Assembly: GCF_011742145.1 (NCBI RefSeq)
Contig: NZ_JAAQQU010000105.1
Coordinates: 62,001 to 126,000 of the forward strand
DNA length: 64,000 bases
From: Flavobacterium sp. J49
Lineage (GTDB): Bacteria > Bacteroidota > Bacteroidia > Flavobacteriales > Flavobacteriaceae
Reading direction: 5' to 3'
This document shows, one piece after another, positions 54,224-61,650 of this stretch. The notes under the pieces were generated by a model that worked only from the letters and a program-made list of their open reading frames with translations, was not told the origin of the DNA and did no database searches. Positions within the stretch are counted from its first letter, which is position 1. Each line of letters begins with the position of its first letter. Made by a program: the position numbers and the translations under genes.

Positions 54224-56767
54224 ATGGATGATAATTTTTCACCAAGAGTCAAAGATGTTATAACCTACAGCAAGGAAGAAGCATTGCGCTTAGGCCATGA
54301 TTTTATTGGGACAGAACATTTGATGCTTGGTATCCTGAGAGATGGAAATGGTAAAGCGATTGCTATTTTAAATAACCTGTCTATAGATTTAGATCATTTG
54401 AGAAAAAAGGTCGAAATCTTAAGTCCGGCCAATCCTAATATAGAAATCAGCAACGAAAAGAAGAATTTACACTTGACCCGTCAAGCGGAACGCGCCTTAA
54501 AAACAACGTTCTTAGAAGCCAAAGTATTCCAGGCTACTTCAATAAGTACAGCCCACCTGCTTTTGTGTATACTAAGAAATGAAAATGATCCAACAACCAA
54601 ACTGCTACACCGTCTCAAAATAGACTATAATGTAGTTAAAGAACAGTATTTGAATATGACACCAAACGAAGAAGATTTTACAGATAACTTGCCCCGAAAC
54701 GAGTCATATAACGACGATTCCGGTCAAGATGACAGTTTGAAAGAAGGCAGCTTTAACAATCCGGCAAACAAAACCAATAAAAAATCGAAAACTCCGGTTT
54801 TGGATAACTTTGGACGTGACTTAACCGAATTGGCTGAAGAAGGCAAACTCGATCCTGTTGTGGGTCGCGAGAAAGAAATTGAGCGTGTATCTCAAATCTT
54901 AAGCCGAAGAAAGAAAAACAATCCGTTACTAATCGGTGAACCGGGTGTTGGTAAATCTGCCATCGCCGAAGGTTTGGCCTTACGCATCATTCAAAAGAAA
55001 GTATCGCGTATTCTTTTCAATAAAAGAGTCGTAACCCTTGATTTAGCTTCCTTGGTTGCCGGTACCAAATACCGCGGACAATTTGAAGAAAGAATGAAAG
55101 CCGTAATGAACGAATTGGAGAAAAACGATGACATCATTTTGTTCATAGACGAAATCCATACCATAGTGGGTGCCGGTGGTGCCACAGGTTCTTTAGATGC
55201 ATCGAATATGTTTAAACCGGCGTTAGCGCGTGGCGAAATACAATGTATCGGTGCCACAACGCTCGACGAATACCGTCAATACATTGAAAAAGACGGCGCG
55301 TTAGAAAGACGTTTCCAAAAAGTAATTGTAGAACCTACTTCGGTAGAAGAAACGATTACCATTTTGAACAACATCAAAAACAAATACGAAGACCATCACA
55401 ACGTAATTTACACCGACGAAGCAATTGAAGCATGTGTAAAATTGACGAACAGATACATGTCAGAGCGTTTCCTTCCGGACAAAGCAATTGATGCTTTAGA
55501 CGAAGCGGGTTCGAGAGTTCACATTACCAATATTGATGTGCCAAAACAAATTTTGGATTTGGAACGCCAATTGGAAGAAGTACGCGACTTGAAAAATTCT
55601 GTGGTTAAAAAACAGAAATATGAAGAAGCAGCCAAATTACGCGACGACGAAAAACGCTTAGAAAAAGACTTAGCCATTGCCCAAGAACAATGGGAAGAAG
55701 ATTCTAAAAACAACCGAATCCGAGTAACAGAAGACAACGTAGCCGATGTGGTATCCATGATGACCGGAATTCCGGTGAATCGTATTGCCCAAACCGAAAG
55801 CAACAAATTGGCTCACTTACCTGAATTGATTCAAGGAAAAGTAATTGGTCAAAATGAAGCGGTGCTTAAAATTTCTCGTTCTATTCAACGCAATCGTGCC
55901 GGGTTAAAAGACCCAAATCGCCCAATTGGTTCGTTTATTTTCTTAGGACAAACCGGTGTTGGTAAAACACAATTGGCGAAAGTTTTGGCTAAAGAATTAT
56001 TCGACTCTGAAGATGCTTTGATTCGCATCGACATGAGTGAATACATGGAAAAATTCGCCATCTCCAGATTAATCGGTGCGCCTCCGGGCTACGTGGGTTA
56101 TGAAGAAGGCGGACAATTGACGGAGAAAGTTAGAAGAAAACCATACTGTGTGGTGCTTTTGGACGAAATCGAAAAAGCGCATCCGGATGTGTTCAATATG
56201 ATGTTACAAGTGTTGGATGACGGTTATTTGACTGACAGTTTGGGTCGAAAAATCGATTTCAAAAACACAATTATCATCATGACTTCCAATGTGGGAGCGC
56301 GTCAACTGAAAGACTTCGGTCAAGGTGTAGGTTTTGGCACCGCTGCCAAAGTAGCACAAGCCGATGATCATTCGAAAAGTGTGGTAGAAAATGCGTTGAA
56401 AAAAACCTTTGCGCCTGAATTCTTAAACCGAATTGACGACGTTATCGTATTCAACCCGTTGGAAAAACACGACATCGATTTGATTATTGAAATCGAATTG
56501 AAAAAATTGTACGCTCGTGTGGAAGAGTTAGGCTATAAATTGAACCTTTCTGATACAGCCAAAGCGTTTATTGCCGACAAAGGTTTCGACAAACAATTTG
56601 GTGCACGACCGTTAAAACGTGCCATTCAAAAATATGTAGAAGATGCTTTAGCCGAAGAGATTATCACTTCGAAAATAGCCTCAGGCGATGAAATCTTTAT
56701 GGATTTAGACGAAACAGCTCAAGAGTTGACTGTTACCATTCAGAAAGCAGAAAAGCCAACAAAATAA
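54224..56767 (+). CDS. clpC: Clp protease ATP-binding subunit ClpC
   Basis: 847 residues. Double Clp_N repeat at ~1-145, first AAA+ domain with Walker A GEPGVGKSA, a coiled/UVR-type segment (KQKYEEAAKLRDDEKRLEKD), and second AAA+ domain with GQTGVGKTQ. The presence of the UVR-like middle and the N-terminus FSPRVKDVITYSKEEA identify ClpC rather than ClpB or ClpA. It unfolds proteins for ClpP; clpP is not in the window. Likely stress-induced. Confidence 0.95.
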   Translation: MDDNFSPRVKDVITYSKEEALRLGHDFIGTEHLMLGILRDGNGKAIAILNNLSIDLDHLRKKVEILSPANPNIEISNEKKNLHLTRQAERALKTTFLEAKVFQATSISTAHLLLCILRNENDPTTKLLHRLKIDYNVVKEQYLNMTPNEEDFTDNLPRNESYNDDSGQDDSLKEGSFNNPANKTNKKSKTPVLDNFGRDLTELAEEGKLDPVVGREKEIERVSQILSRRKKNNPLLIGEPGVGKSAIAEGLALRIIQKKVSRILFNKRVVTLDLASLVAGTKYRGQFEERMKAVMNELEKNDDIILFIDEIHTIVGAGGATGSLDASNMFKPALARGEIQCIGATTLDEYRQYIEKDGALERRFQKVIVEPTSVEETITILNNIKNKYEDHHNVIYTDEAIEACVKLTNRYMSERFLPDKAIDALDEAGSRVHITNIDVPKQILDLERQLEEVRDLKNSVVKKQKYEEAAKLRDDEKRLEKDLAIAQEQWEEDSKNNRIRVTEDNVADVVSMMTGIPVNRIAQTESNKLAHLPELIQGKVIGQNEAVLKISRSIQRNRAGLKDPNRPIGSFIFLGQTGVGKTQLAKVLAKELFDSEDALIRIDMSEYMEKFAISRLIGAPPGYVGYEEGGQLTEKVRRKPYCVVLLDEIEKAHPDVFNMMLQVLDDGYLTDSLGRKIDFKNTIIIMTSNVGARQLKDFGQGVGFGTAAKVAQADDHSKSVVENALKKTFAPEFLNRIDDVIVFNPLEKHDIDLIIEIELKKLYARVEELGYKLNLSDTAKAFIADKGFDKQFGARPLKRAIQKYVEDALAEEIITSKIASGDEIFMDLDETAQELTVTIQKAEKPTK

Positions 56768-56782
56768 GATAGTTTAATCTTA

Positions 56783-56846
56783 ATAAGCCACAAATCACAC
56801 AGATTCCCGCCAATTAATTAGTGAGAATTCGTGTAATTTGTGGCTT
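56783..56846. terminator. Long imperfect hairpin between clpC and the RimK fusion
   Basis: 23-nt arms starting TAAGCCACAAAT and ending ATTTGTGGCTTA with three mismatches and an 18-nt loop, followed by AAAATTTTT. It could end clpC transcripts, but its arm words also occur at 34640-34720, so it may be a mobile-type repeat used as terminator. Confidence 0.55.
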
Positions 56847-56860
56847 AAAATTTTTATAAA

Positions 56861-58228
56861 ATGCCACTAAACAAAATCATCCTAGGTTCCGAAGAATGGT
56901 GTTCGTTTCCAGAACTCGGAATTCCTGCCATCAAAGCCCGCGTAGATTCGGGAGCCAAAACTTCGGCATTGCATGCCATTAACATTGCTCCGTTTGTAAA
57001 AGATTCCGAAAACTGGGTCAAATTCGACATTAATCCCATTCAAAATAACCTCAAAACCGTCATTCATTGCGAAGCCAGATTGGTGGACAAACGCATTGTT
57101 AAAAGTTCGAGCGGTTTTCGTGAGCAACGTTATGTGATTAAAACCAATTTGTGCATTGGTACGGATACATGGGAAATTGAAATGACCTTGACGAACCGAG
57201 ATTCCATGGGTTTCCGCATGTTATTGGGTCGTGAAGCCATGAGTGGGAGAATTTTGGTTGACCCGGAACAGAAATACTTATTGGGACAAACTTCCACGGA
57301 AAGTTTAAAAGATTTATACCAAAATTCTATAACCATTAAATCCGGTTTGCGCATCGGTGTTTTGGCCAGTAATCCCGAATTGTACAGCAACAAACGCATC
57401 ATGGAAGCCGGCGAAATGCGTGGGCACGAAATGCATTTTTTGAACATCAAGGAATGTTATATGAAACTCGATGCCGACAAACCCGAAATTCATTACCGCG
57501 GTGGAAAAATACTAGACAATTTCGATGCGATTATTCCGAGAATTCGTCCGAGCATTACCTTTTACGGTTGTGCTTTAACGCGTCAGTTTGAAGCGATGAA
57601 AGTTTTTTGTTTGAATTCCGCGGCAGCAATAACCCAATCCCGCGACAAGCTGTTTTCACTACAATTACTGTTACACCACGGCGTTGACATTCCAACTACC
57701 GGATTTGCCAATTCACCTTTGGATACTGATGATTTGATTAAAATGGTTGGCGGTTCTCCACTAATTGTAAAACTTTTAGAAGGTACACAAGGAAAAGGCG
57801 TGGTTTTGGCAGAAACCAAAAAAGCAGCGGAATCGGTAATCAATGCCTTCAAAAGTCTGAATGCCAATATTCTGGTACAAGAATTTATCAAAGAGGCTAA
57901 CGGAAAAGATTTACGTCTTTTTGTTGTAGATGGAAAAGTCGTTGCGGCCATCCAACGCGAAGCTGCGGCGGGTGAATTCAGAGCCAACATCCACATGGGC
58001 GGAACCGCTTCGGTAATCAAACCCACTCCGGAAGAAAAGAAAATCGCCATCAAGGCCGCCAAAGCCATGGACTTAAAAGTGGCCGGTGTCGATATCATTC
58101 GTTCTTCCAAAGGTCCGCTATTGTTAGAAGTCAACTCTTCACCAGGATTAGAAGGCATCGAAGGCGCCACCAACAAAGACATCGCCGGAGAAATGATTAA
58201 GGCGATTGAGAAGAATTTTAAAAAATAA
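56861..58228 (+). CDS. rimK: Retropepsin-like domain fused to RimK-type ATP-grasp ligase
   Basis: 455 residues. Residues 1-~145 match the 'ATP-dependent zinc protease' (RimB-like) aspartic-protease fold: LPELGI-like [25 protein letters not shown] with Asp29-Ser-Gly. Residues ~165-455 are RimK: ATP-grasp [29 protein letters not shown] and [14 protein letters not shown]. RimK adds glutamates to the C-terminus of ribosomal protein S6 (or makes poly-glutamate); RimB can trim such tails. The fusion would place adding and trimming activities in one chain. It lies 93 bp after clpC. Confidence 0.88.
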   Translation: MPLNKIILGSEEWCSFPELGIPAIKARVDSGAKTSALHAINIAPFVKDSENWVKFDINPIQNNLKTVIHCEARLVDKRIVKSSSGFREQRYVIKTNLCIGTDTWEIEMTLTNRDSMGFRMLLGREAMSGRILVDPEQKYLLGQTSTESLKDLYQNSITIKSGLRIGVLASNPELYSNKRIMEAGEMRGHEMHFLNIKECYMKLDADKPEIHYRGGKILDNFDAIIPRIRPSITFYGCALTRQFEAMKVFCLNSAAAITQSRDKLFSLQLLLHHGVDIPTTGFANSPLDTDDLIKMVGGSPLIVKLLEGTQGKGVVLAETKKAAESVINAFKSLNANILVQEFIKEANGKDLRLFVVDGKVVAAIQREAAAGEFRANIHMGGTASVIKPTPEEKKIAIKAAKAMDLKVAGVDIIRSSKGPLLLEVNSSPGLEGIEGATNKDIAGEMIKAIEKNFKK

Positions 58229-58245
58229 TAAAGAAAACAAACAGC

Positions 58246-58833
58246 ATGAATAAAAACCGACTCGAAGCCTTCAGCGATGGTGTTTTAGCGATTATCATTA
58301 CCATCATGGTGTTGGAATTTAAAGTCCCAACGGAAACTACTTTTGAAGCGGTAATTCCGTTGTTTCACAAGTTTTTGAGTTATATTTTGAGTTTTATTTA
58401 TGTTGGCATTTATTGGAATAACCACCATCACATGATGCATACTGTGAAACGCGTTAACGGAACTATTCTTTGGGCCAATTTACATTTACTTTTTTGGTTG
58501 TCATTGATACCGTTTGCCACTGCTTGGATTGGCGAGCATCACTTTGCTCCATTTCCGATGATGTTATATGGGTTTATTTTATTGATGAATGCCATTGCTT
58601 ATTTTATACTGCAAAGTGTGATTTTAAAACACCATGGTGAAGATTCTATACTGTCTAAAGCAATCGGGAAAGATTTTAAAGGCAAAGCGTCGGTTGTTTT
58701 ATACTTAATTGCGGTTTTTGCTTCCAACTATTACACCGAAATTTCCGGCGCCATTTATATTTTAGTTGCGCTAATGTGGTTGGTACCCGATAAAAGGATT
58801 GAAAAAATCTTAAACGAAAACGAAAAGTCATGA
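58246..58833 (+). CDS. TMEM175-family (DUF1211) potassium channel
   Basis: 195 residues, six membrane helices. The N-terminus RLEAFSDGVLAIIITIMVLE contains the F-S-D filter motif (residues 10-12) that defines TMEM175 channels; bacterial members form tetrameric K+ channels without the classical TVGYG filter. Its last four bases overlap the next gene, implying coupling. Confidence 0.88.
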   Translation: MNKNRLEAFSDGVLAIIITIMVLEFKVPTETTFEAVIPLFHKFLSYILSFIYVGIYWNNHHHMMHTVKRVNGTILWANLHLLFWLSLIPFATAWIGEHHFAPFPMMLYGFILLMNAIAYFILQSVILKHHGEDSILSKAIGKDFKGKASVVLYLIAVFASNYYTEISGAIYILVALMWLVPDKRIEKILNENEKS

Positions 58834-59189
58834 ACTTACTCTCTCAAATTATCATCGGATTTATTGCAGTATTGCACATATACATTCTGTGGCTCGAAAT
58901 GTTCGCTTGGACGACTCGCGGACGCAAAGTGTTTAAATCCATTCCGGCAGACCAATTTGAAAAGACCAAAGTCATGGCGGCCAATCAAGGTTTGTACAAC
59001 GGTTTTTTGGCTGCAGGTTTGATTTGGTCGCTACTGATTTGCGATGTGACTTGGAGTCAAAACGTAGCGTTATTTTTCTTAAGTTGCGTTCTTGTGGCCG
59101 GAATTTACGGTGCGCTGACCGCTTCTAAAAGAATATTCTTTGTACAAGCGGTTCCTGCAATTTTGGGATTATTGAGCTTGCTCTTTTAA
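58830..59189 (+). CDS. DUF1304 membrane protein
   Basis: 119 residues, four membrane helices. Motif NQGLYNGFLAAGL near residues 50-62 and the Trp/Glu-rich first helix (WLEMFAW) identify DUF1304, a small integral membrane family of unknown function. ATGA overlap with the TMEM175-type channel gene suggests a joint role, but none is known to me. Confidence 0.83.
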   Translation: MNLLSQIIIGFIAVLHIYILWLEMFAWTTRGRKVFKSIPADQFEKTKVMAANQGLYNGFLAAGLIWSLLICDVTWSQNVALFFLSCVLVAGIYGALTASKRIFFVQAVPAILGLLSLLF

Positions 59190-59326
59190 GCTACTAAAAC
59201 TATCAGAAAAGTATACTCTCTTCTTTAAAAACTTCGCCATCGCTCACCTAGGAATTATAGAAATCATTTCGGTTTTGGTATAAGCATTAATCTAAAGGAT
59301 TGAATGAACTTTGATTAAAAGATAAG

Positions 59327-59725
59327 ATGCTACCAAAAAACACCAAAAACTCAGAAAAAAATAGCACCACAGGATTGCCCAAGTCCAAAACGCATATCAT
59401 TCTTGAAATCGTAGAATATGTCCCCGATACGATTGTTTGCAAAACAATTATAAAAAATATTGGCGGAAAATTATCTGCGGTTGCTTTTGATGAAGGTGAA
59501 AAATTTTGTGAAAAAACAACCCAATATGACACCTTTGTTCAAATCATTGATGGAGAAGCAGAAGTAACCATCGGTAATAAACATTGCATACTACATTTAG
59601 GAGAAAGCATAATTATCCCCATAAACACTGCACATTGTTTTAAAGCCAACAATGAATTCAAAATGATAACTACCATTATAAAACACAGTCTTAAAAGAAC
59701 GGCTTTAGCAACTAAAAGCTCCTAA
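59327..59725 (+). CDS. Small cupin-fold protein
   Basis: 132 residues. Cupin motif 1 region DEGEKFCEKTTQYDTFVQIIDGEAEVTIG lacks the usual two His of metal-binding cupins, while motif 2 (PINTAHCF) retains one His. So metal binding is uncertain. Such short cupins bind small ligands or shape regulators. The first ~25 residues look disordered. It converges on hutH with only 21 bp between them. Confidence 0.8.
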   Translation: MLPKNTKNSEKNSTTGLPKSKTHIILEIVEYVPDTIVCKTIIKNIGGKLSAVAFDEGEKFCEKTTQYDTFVQIIDGEAEVTIGNKHCILHLGESIIIPINTAHCFKANNEFKMITTIIKHSLKRTALATKSS

Positions 59726-59746
59726 ACATCCTTTTACTGCTATGCC

Positions 59747-61249
59747 CTAATCCTCCAAGTCAATCATAAAGCTATTCAAGAACGCCACTGAGTTTTCAAT
59801 GTCGTAGTGCAGAATGCGGTCTTCTTTGACCAAAGGCACTTCAGCTCTGTACGATTTCAAAAACGATTCAATAAACTCACTTGATTTCAAAGGCTGTCGG
59901 AAAGCAATGGCCTGAGATGCATTCATCAACTCAATGGCTAAAATGCGTTCCAAGTTTTCCATAATACGCAGCGTTTTCGTCGCTGCATTGGCACCCATAC
60001 TTACATGGTCTTCCTGTCCGTTTGAAGAAACGATGCTATCCACACTTGCAGGAGTAGCCAATTGTTTGTTCTGACTGGCAATACTCGCCGCGGTATATTG
60101 CGGAATCATAAACCCTGAATTCAAGCCCGGATTGTCGACCAAGAATGCCGGTAAACCGCGCAAACCTGAAATCAGTTGGTACGTTCTTCTTTCGGAGATG
60201 CTTCCCAATTCGGCCAAAGCCAAACCTAAAAAGTCTAAGGCTAAAGCCAAAGGCTGCCCGTGGAAATTTCCTCCGGAAATGATTACGTCTTCGTTTTTAA
60301 AGATATTAGGGTTATCGGTAACCGAATTGATTTCGGTTTTGAATACTTTCTTTACATAATCAATCGTGTCTTTCGAAGCACCGTGAACCTGAGGAATACA
60401 TCGGAAAGAATACGGATCTTGTACGTGTGCTTTAGGTTGGGCAATAATTTGACTATCCTCCAACAGTTCTCTCATTCTCTTGGCCGTTACAATTTGCCCT
60501 TTGTGCGGTCGAACATAATGAATCAATTCGTCAAACGGTTCAATTCTGCCATCAAATCCCTCTAAAGAAATTGCCGAAATCAAATCGGCCAAATAGGAAT
60601 ATTTCATCGCTTTCAGCAAAATGTAACTGCCGTAAGCACTCATGAATTGGGTGCCGTTTAAGAGCGCCAAACCTTCTTTAGACTGTAATACAATCGGTTG
60701 CCAACCCATTTTTTCCAATACCTTTTTCGCCGGTTGACGGAATCCGTCGTAATACACTTCGCCTTCGCCCAATAAGGGCAATGACAAATGGGCCAACGGT
60801 GCTAAATCACCGCTTGCGCCTAGTGAACCTTGTGTATAAATAACGGGTAAAATATCATTATTATAAAAATCAACCAAACGCTCTACTGTTTGCAATTGAA
60901 CGCCTGAATGTCCGTAACTCAAAGACTGAATTTTAAGCAACAACATGATCTTCACTATCTCTGAAGGTACTTCTTCACCGGTGCCGCAAGCATGCGATTT
61001 CACCAAGTTTTCCTGAAGCTGAGACAAATTCTCATTCGAAATTTTCACATTACACAGCGAACCAAAACCGGTATTAATTCCATAAATCGGTGTTTCATTA
61101 GCCGCCATCTTTTGATCTAAATAATCACGACATTGTTGAATGTTGATTTTGGCTTCTTCCGAAAGGGCTAAAGTTTTATGTTCCGAAATGATCTCTTGTA
61201 AAGTCTCTAAAGTCAATACTTCCGTACTGATGTAATGCGAATGCTCCAT
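59747..61249 (-). CDS. hutH: Histidine ammonia-lyase
   Basis: 500 residues. The MIO cofactor forms from Ala145-Ser146-Gly147 in GASGDLAPLAH. YGINTGFGSL (56-65) and the SSNGQEDHVSMG segment near residue 400 carry other active-site residues. It deaminates histidine to urocanate, the first step of histidine use. Other hut genes are not adjacent. Divergent from the thr leader region. Confidence 0.95.
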   Translation of the reverse strand: MEHSHYISTEVLTLETLQEIISEHKTLALSEEAKINIQQCRDYLDQKMAANETPIYGINTGFGSLCNVKISNENLSQLQENLVKSHACGTGEEVPSEIVKIMLLLKIQSLSYGHSGVQLQTVERLVDFYNNDILPVIYTQGSLGASGDLAPLAHLSLPLLGEGEVYYDGFRQPAKKVLEKMGWQPIVLQSKEGLALLNGTQFMSAYGSYILLKAMKYSYLADLISAISLEGFDGRIEPFDELIHYVRPHKGQIVTAKRMRELLEDSQIIAQPKAHVQDPYSFRCIPQVHGASKDTIDYVKKVFKTEINSVTDNPNIFKNEDVIISGGNFHGQPLALALDFLGLALAELGSISERRTYQLISGLRGLPAFLVDNPGLNSGFMIPQYTAASIASQNKQLATPASVDSIVSSNGQEDHVSMGANAATKTLRIMENLERILAIELMNASQAIAFRQPLKSSEFIESFLKSYRAEVPLVKEDRILHYDIENSVAFLNSFMIDLED

Positions 61250-61443
61250 TTTTGGTGAGGATTAAAACCCCAAAATTCCGCAAACGATTGTTAAAAAGCA
61301 ACAAATTGGTCGAGTATTTTTTGAGAATTTATTAAAAAAGTCGGCTTTAGAATATTGATACCAACAAAATCACATTGGTTACAAATAATTATTGCGATAT
61401 TCTTAAAAATTTAAGGAAACCTTTTTTAATTCTTAAAAAGTCA

Positions 61444-61451
61444 TACATTTG
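61444..61451 (+). promoter_or_regulatory. -7 box of thr leader transcript
   Basis: TACATTTG, perfect TAnnTTTG, about 7-16 nt before the candidate start codons of the leader peptide. Confidence 0.6.
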
Positions 61452-61457
61452 AAAAAC

Positions 61458-61562
61458 ATGATGTCAATGCTAGCTCAATATCAATTCTCTTTTACAACCA
61501 AAACTTTGGTTGCTTCTTCGGCTACAACCACATCAACAACTACAACCCCGTTTGGGGTATAA
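61458..61562 (+). CDS. thrL: Threonine-rich leader peptide of thrA
   Basis: 34 codons and stop. From ATG 61458 (or 61461, 61467) the peptide reads MMSMLAQYQF.. and contains ten Thr, including the near-continuous run T-T-T-S-T-T-T-T just before P-F-G-V. Ribosome stalling on Thr codons when threonine is scarce is the classical way such leaders control aspartokinase/homoserine dehydrogenase genes. The stop codon overlaps a hairpin. thrA starts 88 bp downstream. Too short for usual gene finders. Confidence 0.82.
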   Translation: MMSMLAQYQFSFTTKTLVASSATTTSTTTTPFGV

Positions 61563-61566
61563 TTTT
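61496..61566 (+). promoter_or_regulatory. Candidate thr attenuator hairpins
   Basis: AACCA/TGGTT (61496-61511) and ACCCC-GTTT-GGGGT (61545-61558) can form. GGTTG (61508-61512) can instead pair with CAACC (61525-61529) in the Thr-codon region. The last hairpin is followed by only ATAATTTT, so it is a modest terminator. A further CTTTC-GCAA-GAAAG hairpin lies near 61592-61605. Confidence 0.5.
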
Positions 61567-61650
61567 CACATATAATCCACTTGACATGTCCTTTCGCAAG
61601 AAAGCAAATCACTCATAACTCATCATTAATAACTCATAACTAAAAAAGTC

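Noticed and set aside
57583-58182. 199-codon antisense open frame opposite the RimK fusion
   Set aside because: The plus-strand frame carries complete domain motifs; the antisense frame is a by-product of codon use.
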